Assembly (NCBI GenBank): GCA_944345045.1
Contig: CALVMI010000020.1
Location: forward strand, 1 to 9,431
DNA length: 9,431 nt
Direction: 5' to 3'
Origin: an uncultured Bacilli bacterium
Lineage (GTDB): Bacteria > Bacillota_I > Bacilli_A > RF39 > UBA660
Under the pieces are notes generated by a model that was not told the DNA's origin, did not search any database, and saw only the letters and a list, made by a program, of their open reading frames with translations. Shown one piece after another: positions 1 through 6,202 of the stretch; the first letter of the stretch is position 1, and each line of letters opens with the position of its first letter. A program made the translations under genes and the position numbers.

Positions 1-155
1 GTAACGTTGAAGAATGGGTATCTGTAGTTAAAGAAGGAAAAATCATGTTTGAGGTTTCTGGAGTAGATGAAGCTACAGCTCGTGAAGCTTTACGTTTAGC
101 TTCTCACAAATTACCTGTTAAATGTAAGTTTGTTAAAAAGGAAGGTGAAGTATAA
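1..155 (+). CDS. rplP: 50S ribosomal protein L16, C-terminal part (5' end outside the window)
   Basis: This is the last 50 codons of L16, a large-subunit protein that sits near the peptidyl-transferase centre and the A-site tRNA. The first complete codon is at position 3 and the TAA stop is at 153-155. The visible residues include EEWVSVVKEGKIMFEV and then an EATAREALRLASHKLPVKCK stretch, which is the conserved L16 C-terminal region. The last base of its stop is the first base of the rpmC start codon (TAATG), so the two genes are probably translationally coupled. Order rplP-rpmC-rpsQ is the usual end of the S10 operon. The 5' part, including the start, cannot be seen. Confidence 0.97.
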   Translation, partial: NVEEWVSVVKEGKIMFEVSGVDEATAREALRLASHKLPVKCKFVKKEGEV

Positions 156-367
156 TGAACTCTCAAGAAATTCGTAAAATGTCTAATGAAGAAATAATTG
201 AAAAAATTAAATCTTCTAAAAGTGAATTATTAGATTTACGTATGCAAAATGCAAGAGGTGCATTAGAAAAACCTGTTAAAATCAACACATTGAAAAAAGA
301 TATTGCAAGAATGATGACAATTTTAAAAGAAAGAGAAAATGAAACTTTAGTAGGAGGTAACAAATAA
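155..367 (+). CDS. rpmC: 50S ribosomal protein L29
   Basis: L29 is a small two-helix protein near the exit of the ribosomal tunnel, where with L23 it forms part of the docking area for trigger factor and SRP. The 70-residue product is normal in size for the family (about 65-70). It shows the helical hairpin with the conserved core KSELLDLRMQNARGALEKP (residues about 21-39), followed by a second helix ending in ILKERE. The ATG overlaps the rplP stop by one base. A Shine-Dalgarno-like GGAAGGTG lies at 140-147, seven bases before the start and inside rplP. Its own TAA overlaps the rpsQ ATG in the same TAATG arrangement, so three genes in a row are tightly coupled. Confidence 0.97.
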   Translation: MNSQEIRKMSNEEIIEKIKSSKSELLDLRMQNARGALEKPVKINTLKKDIARMMTILKERENETLVGGNK

Positions 368-627
368 TGGCAGAAAAAAGAAAACAAGAACTTGTTGGTA
401 AAGTTGTAAGTGCAAAAAATGATAAAACAATTACCGTATTAGTTGAAACTCATAAGATGCATCCATTATATGGTAAAAGAGTAAAATACTCTAAAAAATA
501 TGCAGCTCATGATGAAAAAAATGTTGCTAAAGTAGGAGATACAGTTAGAATTAGAGCTACAAGACCATTATCTAAATCAAAAAGATATGAACTTGTTGAA
601 GTTTTAATTGAAGCTGTTATTTTATAG
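367..627 (+). CDS. rpsQ: 30S ribosomal protein S17
   Basis: S17 is an OB-fold 16S rRNA-binding protein needed early in small-subunit assembly. The 86-residue product has the usual length. It shows the N-terminal strand ELVGKVVSAKNDKTITVLVE (residues 8-27), the HPLYGKRVK segment and the S17 signature GDTVRIRATRPLSKSKR (57-73). In the signature the residue before TRPLS is Ala where many homologues have Glu, a mild change. The SD GGAGG at 353-357 lies inside rpmC, nine bases before the ATG. The TAG stop at 625-627 is also the first three bases of the SD TAGGAGGT for rplN. Confidence 0.97.
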   Translation: MAEKRKQELVGKVVSAKNDKTITVLVETHKMHPLYGKRVKYSKKYAAHDEKNVAKVGDTVRIRATRPLSKSKRYELVEVLIEAVIL

Positions 628-632
628 GAGGT
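625..632 (+). promoter_or_regulatory. Ribosome binding site of rplN fused with the rpsQ stop
   Basis: TAGGAGGT matches the anti-SD of 16S rRNA and contains the TAG stop of rpsQ. Its spacing of seven bases from GGAGG to the ATG at 639, against 13 to the ATG at 645, decides the rplN start. Confidence 0.85.
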
Positions 633-638
633 AACTAT

Positions 639-1007
639 ATGATAATGCAAGAATCAAGACTTAAAGTTGCTGATAATACTGGTGCTCGTGAAGTATTAGT
701 TATTCGTCCTTTAGGTGGAAGTAAAAGAAAAACTGCTAATATTGGTGATGTTGTTGTTTGTACTGTAAAAAAAGCCATTCCAAATGGAACTCTTAAAAAA
801 GGAAAAGTTGTTAAAGCTGTTATCGTAAGAAGTGTTGAAGGTGTTCGCCGTGCTGATGGAAGTTATATTAAATTTGATGATAATGCTTGTGTTATCATTA
901 AAGATGATAAAACTCCTGTTGGTACTCGTGTATTAGGTCCAGTAGCAAGAGAACTTCGTGAAAAAGATTATATGAAGATTGTCTCTTTAGCTAGTGAAGT
1001 TATTTAG
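639..1007 (+). CDS. rplN: 50S ribosomal protein L14
   Basis: L14 is a highly conserved beta-barrel protein at the subunit interface, contacting 23S rRNA and forming part of bridge B5/B8. The 122-residue product is exactly the usual family length. It shows QESRLKVADNTGAREVLVIR (residues 4-23), GDVVVCTVKKAIPNG (36-50) and the signature region VRRADGSYIKFDDNACVII (69-87), then KTPVGTRVLGPVAREL. Two ATGs lie at 639 and 645; the first is chosen because the SD GGAGG (627-631) is seven bases from it and because homologues begin M-I-x-Q-E-S. L14 is the first gene of the classical spc operon; here it follows rpsQ after 11 bases with no sign of a separate promoter. Confidence 0.98.
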   Translation: MIMQESRLKVADNTGAREVLVIRPLGGSKRKTANIGDVVVCTVKKAIPNGTLKKGKVVKAVIVRSVEGVRRADGSYIKFDDNACVIIKDDKTPVGTRVLGPVARELREKDYMKIVSLASEVI

Positions 1008-1016
1008 GAGGTACTT

Positions 1017-1271
1017 ATGAAGATTAAAGTAAATGATCAAGTAGAAATCATTGCCGGTAAAGATAAAGGTAAAACTGGCCGTGTAATGAAAACTTTAAGA
1101 AAAAAAGACCGTGTTGTTGTTGAAGGAATCAACATGATTAAAAAACATCAAAAACCTAATAATGCGAATGAAAATGGTGGAATCTTTGATATGGAAGCAC
1201 CTATTCATGTTTCTAATGTAAAAAAGATTGAAGAACCAAAAAAAGACACTAAGAAAGCTAAGAAAGATTAA
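1017..1271 (+). CDS. rplX: 50S ribosomal protein L24, short form
   Basis: L24 starts assembly of the large subunit by binding the 5' domain of 23S rRNA and sits near the tunnel exit. The N-terminal KOW-type RNA-binding segment is clear: KVNDQVEIIAGKDKGKTGRV (residues 4-23), followed by RVVVEGINMIKKHQKP (32-47) and the conserved GGIFDMEAPIHVSNV (54-68). The protein then stops after a lysine-rich tail at 69-84 (8 of 16 residues Lys), giving 84 residues against about 100-105 in most bacteria. The usual C-terminal portion, with its PTRVG-like and KKSGE-like segments, is missing. The reading frame is clean and rplE starts 11 bases later, so this looks like a natural short form and not a sequencing frameshift. 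The SD TAGGAGGT at 1005-1012 contains the rplN stop. Confidence 0.95.
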   Translation: MKIKVNDQVEIIAGKDKGKTGRVMKTLRKKDRVVVEGINMIKKHQKPNNANENGGIFDMEAPIHVSNVKKIEEPKKDTKKAKKD

Positions 1272-1282
1272 GGTGGGAATTT

Positions 1283-1822
1283 ATGAGTACATTTAAAGAT
1301 TTATATAAAAAGGAAATTGTTCCTGCATTAATGAAAGAATTTCATTACGATTCAGTTATGCAAGTTCCAAAATTAGAAAAAATTGTCGTTAATGTTGGTG
1401 TTGGTGAAGGACACAATGATGAAAAATATATCGAAGCTGCAATGAAAGATTTAGAAATCATTACTGGTCAAAAACCTGTTGTTACTAAAGCACATAAATC
1501 TATTGCAGGATTTAAGATTCGTGAAGGACAACCTATTGGTGTTAAAGTTACACTAAGAGGTGAAAAAATGTATATTTTCTTAGAAAAACTTGTAAAACTT
1601 GCTTTACCTCGTGTTCGTGATTTTAGAGGAGTATCTAAAACAAGTTTTGATGGTCATGGAAATTATACTTTGGGAATTAAAGAACAACTTATTTTCCCAG
1701 AAATTGAATATGATAATGTTTTGAAAATTCGTGGTATGGATGTTGTATTTGTTACAACCGCTAAAACGAATGAAGAAGCAAAGGCATTACTTGCACAATT
1801 TAAAATGCCTTTTAAAGGTTAG
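1283..1822 (+). CDS. rplE: 50S ribosomal protein L5
   Basis: L5 binds 5S rRNA, forms part of the central protuberance and contacts P-site tRNA and S13. The 179-residue product matches the family length. Motifs in order: VPKLEKIVVNVGVGEG (residues 28-43), the L5 signature within TGQKPVVTKAHKSIAGFKIR (61-80), LPRVRDFRG (108-116), and GIKEQLIFPEIEYDNV (131-146). The SD AAGGTGG at 1270-1276 overlaps the rplX TAA stop and is six bases before the ATG. Its own TAG is fused with the rpsN SD. It occupies the standard place between rplX and rpsN. Confidence 0.98.
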   Translation: MSTFKDLYKKEIVPALMKEFHYDSVMQVPKLEKIVVNVGVGEGHNDEKYIEAAMKDLEIITGQKPVVTKAHKSIAGFKIREGQPIGVKVTLRGEKMYIFLEKLVKLALPRVRDFRGVSKTSFDGHGNYTLGIKEQLIFPEIEYDNVLKIRGMDVVFVTTAKTNEEAKALLAQFKMPFKG

Positions 1823-1831
1823 GAGGACACT

Positions 1832-2017
1832 ATGGCAAAAACTAGTTTAAAAGTAAAACAAGCGCGTGAACCTAAATTTAGTACACGTAAATACACTCGT
1901 TGCGAACGTTGTGGAAGACCTCATGGTGTTCTACGCAAATATCATTTATGCCGTATTTGCTTTAGAGAATTAGCAAATGAAGGAAAAATTCCTGGCGTAA
2001 AGAAAGCAAGTTGGTAG
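1832..2017 (+). CDS. rpsN: 30S ribosomal protein S14, zinc-binding type
   Basis: S14 is a late-assembling protein of the 30S head. This is the 61-residue zinc form (C+), shown by four cysteines in two pairs, C24-x2-C27 and C40-x2-C43, with the surrounding TRCERCGRPHG and LCRICFRELA typical of the type Z protein. The C-terminal GKIPGVKKASW is also diagnostic. The short C+ form is typical of the chromosomal spc-operon copy in Bacillota and many other bacteria, while zinc-free paralogues are longer. The start has a strong SD (TAGGAGG, 1820-1826) which includes the rplE stop. The final codon TGG precedes TAG. Confidence 0.98.
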   Translation: MAKTSLKVKQAREPKFSTRKYTRCERCGRPHGVLRKYHLCRICFRELANEGKIPGVKKASW

Positions 2018-2033
2018 GAAGGAGGAATTTTAG

Positions 2034-2429
2034 ATGGTACAAGATGTAATTGCTGATATGCTTACGAGAATCCGTAATGCAAATCAATTAAAATATGAAA
2101 CAGTAACTGTTATTGGTACAAAGATGACTTTAGGTATTGCTGAAATTTTAAAAAGAGAAGGTTATATTAGTGACTTTGTATATGAAAAACATACTAATGG
2201 CGATAAACTTACTCTTACTTTAAAATACGGTGATCGTAAAGAAAGAGTTATTACTGGTTTAAAAAGAATTAGTAAATCTGGTTTACGTGTATATGCTAAA
2301 GCTCAAGAAATTCCTCATGTTCTTAACGGACTTGGAATTGCAATCATTTCCACTTCAAAAGGATTAATGACTGATAAAGAAGCTAGAGAGGCTAAGTTAG
2401 GAGGCGAAGTTCTTGCCTATATTTGGTAA
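2034..2429 (+). CDS. rpsH: 30S ribosomal protein S8
   Basis: S8 is a primary 16S rRNA-binding protein that organises the central domain of the small subunit; in E. coli it also represses translation of its own operon. The 131-residue product has the family length. The N-terminal DVIADMLTRIRNANQ (residues 4-18) and the C-terminal signature STSKGLMTDKEAREAKLGGE (106-125) are both present. A strong SD AAGGAGG at 2019-2025 lies eight bases before the ATG. I could not recognise an E. coli-type S8 target in rplE by eye, so autogenous control is not claimed here. The rplF start follows eight bases after the stop. Confidence 0.98.
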   Translation: MVQDVIADMLTRIRNANQLKYETVTVIGTKMTLGIAEILKREGYISDFVYEKHTNGDKLTLTLKYGDRKERVITGLKRISKSGLRVYAKAQEIPHVLNGLGIAIISTSKGLMTDKEAREAKLGGEVLAYIW

Positions 2430-2431
2430 GC

Positions 2432-2436
2432 GTGAT
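2432..2436 (+). promoter_or_regulatory. Weak, shifted ribosome binding site of rplF
   Basis: Only GTGAT, the 3' part of the full AAAGGAGGTGAT complement to 16S rRNA, is found before the rplF ATG, ending one base from it. There is no GGAGG core. Translation of L6 probably relies on ribosomes finishing rpsH eight bases upstream. Confidence 0.5.
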
Positions 2437-2437
2437 T

Positions 2438-2977
2438 ATGAGTAGAATCGGAAAAAGAAAATTACAAATCCCAACTGGTGCTGAAGCTACTATTCAAGAT
2501 GGTGTTTTAACTGTTAAAAGTAGTAAAGGTTCTTTAACATTAAATGTTGATCCTCTTATTGAAGTAGTGATTTTAGATGGCACGATTGAAACAAATAAAA
2601 AAGAAGATAGTGTACGTGCAAATGTTGTGCAAGGTACAATGAATTCACTTATTAACAATATGTTAATTGGTGTAAGTGAAGGTTATAAGAAAGGTCTTGA
2701 AATTATTGGTGTAGGTTATCGTTTCAATGTTCAAGGCAATAAGTTAACCATTAATGCTGGTTTCTCTCATCCTGTTGTCGTAACTGCTCCAGAAGGAATT
2801 AATATTGTTTCTGTAAGTAATACAGAAATTAGCATTGAAGGTATTGATAAACAAAGAGTATCTGAATTTGCGGCTAAGATTCGTGAAATAAGAAGCCCAG
2901 AACCTTATAAAGGTAAAGGAATTCGTTATAAAGGCGAACATGTACGTCGTAAAGAAGGAAAGAAAGCGGCTAAGTAG
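2438..2977 (+). CDS. rplF: 50S ribosomal protein L6
   Basis: L6 binds 23S rRNA near the sarcin-ricin loop and the factor-binding site. The product is 179 residues when started at the ATG at 2438, giving the classic N-terminus MSRIGKRK. An upstream in-frame TTG at 2423 lies inside rpsH and would add five residues with no SD, so it is rejected. The protein has the duplicated L6 fold, with the second half carrying GLEIIGVGYRFNVQGNKL (about 86-103) and the signature PEPYKGKGIRYKGE (154-167) near the C-terminus. The ribosome binding site is weak, only GTGAT just before the ATG, so translation probably depends on coupling with rpsH. Confidence 0.97.
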   Translation: MSRIGKRKLQIPTGAEATIQDGVLTVKSSKGSLTLNVDPLIEVVILDGTIETNKKEDSVRANVVQGTMNSLINNMLIGVSEGYKKGLEIIGVGYRFNVQGNKLTINAGFSHPVVVTAPEGINIVSVSNTEISIEGIDKQRVSEFAAKIREIRSPEPYKGKGIRYKGEHVRRKEGKKAAK

Positions 2978-2985
2978 GTGATAAT

Positions 2986-3339
2986 ATGATAAAGAAAGAA
3001 TCAAGAAATATTATGCGTGAAAGACGTCATAAAAGAGTACGTAAAAATCTAAGTGGTACAGCAAGTTTACCAAGACTTAATGTATTCCGTTCTAATAAAG
3101 AAATTTATGCACAAGTTATTGATGATACAACTGGAACTACTTTAGTTAGCTCTTCTTCTAAGGTTTTAAAAATTAATGGTGGTAATATCGAAGGCGCTAA
3201 GGCTGTAGGTAAAGATGTTGCTACAAAATGTAAAAATGCAAAAATTACAAAAGTCGTATTTGATAGAGGTGGATATCTTTATCATGGACGTGTTGCAGCT
3301 TTAGCAGATGCAGCTCGTGAAAACGGCTTGGAGATATAG
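2986..3339 (+). CDS. rplR: 50S ribosomal protein L18
   Basis: L18 binds 5S rRNA with L5 and helps attach it to the central protuberance. The 117-residue product has the usual length. Conserved parts are RRHKRVRKNLSGTASLPRLN (residues 13-32), VFRSNKEIYAQVIDD (33-47) and the C-terminal VVFDRGGYLYHGRVAALADA followed by AREN. The ATG at 2986 is preferred over the internal ATG at 3013 because homologues begin M-I-K-K and because AGGTGAT (2976-2982) precedes it, while nothing SD-like precedes 3013. The SD overlaps the rplF TAG stop. Confidence 0.97.
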   Translation: MIKKESRNIMRERRHKRVRKNLSGTASLPRLNVFRSNKEIYAQVIDDTTGTTLVSSSSKVLKINGGNIEGAKAVGKDVATKCKNAKITKVVFDRGGYLYHGRVAALADAARENGLEI

Positions 3340-3351
3340 GAGGAAACGTTT

Positions 3352-3858
3352 ATGGCTAGAACACAAAATAATGACCCAAGAAAAAAACTTTTAGAAGAAA
3401 AAGTAATTAATCTTAGTCGAGTTACTAAAGTTACTAAAGGTGGTAGACATTTTCGTTTCTCTGCAACTGTAGTTGTTGGAAATCGCAAAGGATTAGTTGG
3501 TATTGGAACAGGTAAAGCTAATGAAGTTAATGATGCAATTTCAAAAGCAAGCAAGGCTGCTAATAAGAACGTTGTTCGTGTAGCTTTACAAGATAACCGT
3601 ACGATCCCTCATGAAGCAACTGGAAAAGTTGGACGTGCTGTTGTTTTAATTAAACCTGCTATTGCTGGTAAAGGAGTTATTGCCGGTGGTGCAGCTCGTG
3701 CAGTTTTAGAACTTGCCGGAGTTAAAGATATTATTTCTAAGAGTTTAGGAAGTAATTCTCAAGTTAATGTTGCTAAAGCTACTTTAGAAGCATTAAAATC
3801 AGTTCGTACTCCAGCTAAGATTGCAGCTTTACGTGGTAAGAAAGTTGAGGAGTTGTAA
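3352..3858 (+). CDS. rpsE: 30S ribosomal protein S5
   Basis: S5 lies at the mRNA entry channel of the 30S subunit and affects decoding accuracy and helicase activity. The 168-residue protein shows the N-terminal S5 domain with VINLSRVTKVTKGGRHFRF (residues 18-36) and VGNRKGLVGIGTGKANEV (42-59), then the C-terminal fold with TIPHEATGKVGRAVVLIKPA (84-103) and GVIAGGAARAVLELAGVKDI (108-127). The SD AGGAGG (3338-3343) includes the end of the rplR stop and is eight bases from the ATG. In most Bacillota the next gene would be rpmD, but here rplO starts one base after the rpsE stop. Confidence 0.98.
   Translation: MARTQNNDPRKKLLEEKVINLSRVTKVTKGGRHFRFSATVVVGNRKGLVGIGTGKANEVNDAISKASKAANKNVVRVALQDNRTIPHEATGKVGRAVVLIKPAIAGKGVIAGGAARAVLELAGVKDIISKSLGSNSQVNVAKATLEALKSVRTPAKIAALRGKKVEEL
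3847..3852 (+). promoter_or_regulatory. Ribosome binding site of rplO inside rpsE
   Basis: GAGGAG lies in the last codons of rpsE, seven bases before the ATG at 3860. It decides the rplO start in favour of 3860 over a longer in-frame reading from inside rpsE. Confidence 0.75.
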
Positions 3859-3859
3859 T

Positions 3860-4303
3860 ATGAGATTAGAAAGTTTACCTAAAACAAAAGAATTAAAAAA
3901 CACAAAACGTGTTGGACGTGGTCCAGGATCTGGAATGGGAAAAACTTCAACTCATGGAGAAAATGGTCAAAAATCTAGAAGTGGTGCAAGTATTTCTGCA
4001 TGGTTTCAAGGTGGACAATCTCCTTTATATAGAAGACTTCCTAAAAGAGGATTTAAAAATACACGTTTTGCTACTAAATACGCAGTAATTAATTTAAGTG
4101 ATTTAGATAAATTCTTTAATGATGGAGATGTTGTTACTCCTGAAGTATTGAAAGAAAAAGGAATTATCAAAAAACAATTAGATGGCGTGAAAGTTTTAGC
4201 AAATGGTAATTTAACGAAAAAATTAACTGTAAAAGCTCAACGTTTTTCAAGTGTTGCTGTTACTAAAATTGAAAATGCAGGTGGAAATACTGAGGTGATC
4301 TAA
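3860..4303 (+). CDS. rplO: 50S ribosomal protein L15
   Basis: L15 is a 23S rRNA-binding protein needed late in large-subunit assembly. Starting at the ATG at 3860 it has 147 residues, the normal length. A longer in-frame reading from 3821 inside rpsE is rejected because homologues begin M-x-L-x-x-L and the SD GAGGAG (3847-3852) fits 3860. Motifs: KRVGRGPGSGMGKTSTHGEN (residues 16-35), GGQSPLYRRLPKRGFKN (51-67), and a C-terminal LANGNLTKKLTVKAQRFS with the GG-x-TEVI end. The loop that commonly reads G-H-K-G-Q in homologues reads G-E-N-G-Q here, an acidic change worth noting. No rpmD lies before it. SecY follows after one base. Confidence 0.97.
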   Translation: MRLESLPKTKELKNTKRVGRGPGSGMGKTSTHGENGQKSRSGASISAWFQGGQSPLYRRLPKRGFKNTRFATKYAVINLSDLDKFFNDGDVVTPEVLKEKGIIKKQLDGVKVLANGNLTKKLTVKAQRFSSVAVTKIENAGGNTEVI

Positions 4304-4304
4304 T

Positions 4305-5579
4305 ATGGCTAAAGGGTCTCTCAAGTTATTTTCGCACGATGCCAAAGATTTACGAAAAAGAATTCTTTTTACACTATTTGTTCTTGGCATTTATGCTTTA
4401 GGAACAGGTATTACTATTGTTTGGGCCGCTCCTTGGTTAGGAACTTTATATAGTGAATTAGATTTCCTTGGTGTTTTTAACTTAATGAGTGGTGGGGGTT
4501 TTGAAAGATTTGCAATCTTTGGACTTGGAGTCACCCCTTACATTAACGCATCAATTGTTACCCAACTTTTAACGATGGATATTATTCCTTATTTTAAAGA
4601 GTTGAAAGAACAAGGATACGTTGGAAGGCAAAAAATTAATCGTATTACTAGATATTTAGGAATCTTTTTAGCCTTTGTTCAATCTTATGTTCTTACAGTA
4701 TTTTTACTTGGCGTTAGTGATGTAGGCATGATTTTAAAAATCACTTTAGTCATGACTGCTGGTACTTCTTTCCTTTTATGGTTAGGAGATCAGATTACAA
4801 GTAAAGGAATTGGTAATGGTCAATCTTTACTAATTATGGCTAGTATCATTTTAAGTTTACCAGCTGTGTTTACTGGAGCATATGATGCTTTTATAGGTGC
4901 TGGTACTTATGCTAATTGGGTTGGTATTCTTTTCTTTGCGGCTTATCTAATTATGTATTTACTTGTTATTGTAGGTATTGTGTGGATAACTTTAGCGGAA
5001 AGAAAAATTCCTATTCAATATGCAAATAAAACGGTAAGTGCTTATAGAGAAAAGCAATCTTACTTACCTTTACGAATTAACTATGCCGGAGTTATGCCAG
5101 TAATATTTGCATCTATGTTACTTACTATTCCATCAATTGTTGTTACGATTATTGGCAATCAAGATGCAATTAATTTTGTGAATAACTATATTATGTATAC
5201 ATCTGTTCCTGGATTTATTTTATATATTGCTTTAATTGTATTCTTTAGTTATTTTTATACTTTTATGGCAATGAATCCTGAAGAGATGAGTAAAGATTTA
5301 AATAAAAGTGGTGCTTATATTCCAGGTGTAAGACCAGGTGCTGAGACAACTAAATACATCAGCGATGTTGTTGGTCGTCTTACTCTAGTTGGTTCCTTGT
5401 TTATTGCTATTTTAGCTGGTATGCCAATTTTGATTTCTAATTTAACTGGTTTGCCAGAGTCTGTAGCAATCGGCGGTACTGGAATATTAATTGTTGTTGG
5501 TGTTGCAATAGAAACTTATAAACAAATTCAAAGTGGCTTGATATCTCGTAAGTATTCTAATCGGAGAAGAAATTCATGA
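4305..5579 (+). CDS. secY: Protein translocase subunit SecY
   Basis: SecY is the membrane channel of the Sec translocase; it works with SecE, SecG and SecA or the ribosome to export and insert proteins. The 424-residue product is close to the usual 420-435. Ten hydrophobic segments are visible, at about 20-41, 72-93, 117-137, 143-163, 173-193, 204-229, 262-284, 302-323, 357-380 and 387-406. Conserved motifs include GFERFAIFGLGVTPYINASI (65-84, plug and second segment), GDQITSKGIGNGQS (161-174), AERKIPIQYAN (231-241), LRINYAGVMPVIFAS (256-270) and the cytosolic loop PEEMSKDLNKSGAYIPGVRP (325-344). The C-terminus ends in a basic SRKYSNRRRNS tail. The SD GAGGTGAT lies at 4292-4299. The TGA stop overlaps the adk ATG by four bases (ATGA). 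Confidence 0.98.
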   Translation: MAKGSLKLFSHDAKDLRKRILFTLFVLGIYALGTGITIVWAAPWLGTLYSELDFLGVFNLMSGGGFERFAIFGLGVTPYINASIVTQLLTMDIIPYFKELKEQGYVGRQKINRITRYLGIFLAFVQSYVLTVFLLGVSDVGMILKITLVMTAGTSFLLWLGDQITSKGIGNGQSLLIMASIILSLPAVFTGAYDAFIGAGTYANWVGILFFAAYLIMYLLVIVGIVWITLAERKIPIQYANKTVSAYREKQSYLPLRINYAGVMPVIFASMLLTIPSIVVTIIGNQDAINFVNNYIMYTSVPGFILYIALIVFFSYFYTFMAMNPEEMSKDLNKSGAYIPGVRPGAETTKYISDVVGRLTLVGSLFIAILAGMPILISNLTGLPESVAIGGTGILIVVGVAIETYKQIQSGLISRKYSNRRRNS

Positions 5580-6202
5580 AGAGCGTGATATTTCTTGCTC
5601 CCCCTGCCGCTGGCAAAGGAACTTTTAGTGACTTTCTAGAAAAAAAGTTCGGTTATCAACATATTTCTACTGGTGATCTATTAAGAGAAAAAGCTTTGAA
5701 GGATGAAAGTGTAGAAAAACGATTAAAAAGTGGAGCTCTTTTTTCAGATGATGAAGTACTAGAACTTTTTAAGCAAAAAGTAAATTCTTATCCAAAAGAA
5801 ACTTTATTTGTGTTTGATGGTATTCCAAGAACATTATATCAAGCAGAAAAAATGGATGAGATTTTAGATTTAGATTATATCGTTATTTATTTAGATGTTT
5901 CAAAAGATATTTTACTTGAAAGAGTACTTGGAAGAGTAATTTGTCCGAAATGTCATCGTAGTTATCATGAAACTTTTGATGAATTTAAACCAAAAGTGGA
6001 AGGTATCTGTGATGATTGTGGAATAACTTTAAAGAAAAGAGTAGATGATACTCGTGAAGCTTTTTTAAAACGGTATAACGAGTACCTTTTAAAAACTAAA
6101 CCGGTTTTAGATTACTATCGAAAGAAAAATCAACTTGTAGAATTTTCTAATACGGGTGTTCATCAAGAAAAAATTACTCATTTGATGGAGGTTATAAAGT
6201 GA
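5576..6202 (+). CDS. adk: Adenylate kinase, zinc-lid type, with altered P-loop
   Basis: Adenylate kinase interconverts ATP + AMP and two ADP in the cytoplasm. The 208-residue product is slightly shorter than the usual 212-217. The P-loop reads LAPPAAGKGT (residues 7-16), keeping G13, K14, G15 and T16 but with Ala at positions 8 and 11 where the family normally has Gly. Other sites are kept: STGDLLRE (31-38, R37), DGIPRT with R85 (Ile where most have Phe) and Q89 for AMP, R116 and R120 before the lid, and R155, the D157-D158 pair and R166. The lid has a Cys4 zinc site, C123, C126, C145 and C148, as in Gram-positive enzymes. The ATG overlaps the secY TGA, with SD GGAGAAG at 5563-5569. A related nucleoside monophosphate kinase specificity cannot be excluded, but the position between secY and map supports Adk. 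Confidence 0.92.
   Translation: MKSVIFLAPPAAGKGTFSDFLEKKFGYQHISTGDLLREKALKDESVEKRLKSGALFSDDEVLELFKQKVNSYPKETLFVFDGIPRTLYQAEKMDEILDLDYIVIYLDVSKDILLERVLGRVICPKCHRSYHETFDEFKPKVEGICDDCGITLKKRVDDTREAFLKRYNEYLLKTKPVLDYYRKKNQLVEFSNTGVHQEKITHLMEVIK
6184..6191 (+). promoter_or_regulatory. Ribosome binding site of map inside adk
   Basis: GATGGAGG lies in the last codons of adk with GGAGG ending seven bases before the GTG at 6199. It supports GTG as the map start, the only non-ATG start among the genes whose start is visible. Confidence 0.8.

Noticed and set aside
163..387. Open frame on the - strand opposite rpmC
   Set aside because: It is the antisense shadow of L29; there is no SD, and its composition is what a low-G+C coding strand gives in reverse.
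2423..2437. TTG start extending rplF by five residues
   Set aside because: It lies inside rpsH, has no SD and does not match the MSRIGKRK start of L6 homologues.
2907..2937. Direct repeat TTATAAAGG in rplF
   Set aside because: It encodes the repeated Y-K-G of the conserved L6 signature and needs no other explanation.
2744..3004. Open frame on the - strand opposite the end of rplF
   Set aside because: It overlaps the conserved L6 C-terminus entirely and has no recognisable protein features.
3282..3554. Open frame on the - strand opposite rplR/rpsE
   Set aside because: It spans two well-supported genes on the other strand and resembles no family.
3821..3859. Start extending rplO by 13 residues inside rpsE
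   Set aside because: The extra residues match nothing in L15, and the SD GAGGAG fits the ATG at 3860.
5563..5601. Possible pairing of the adk SD (GGAG) with CTCC in the adk start, hiding the SD
   Set aside because: Only four base pairs form across a loop of about 31 bases; too weak to claim as a switch.
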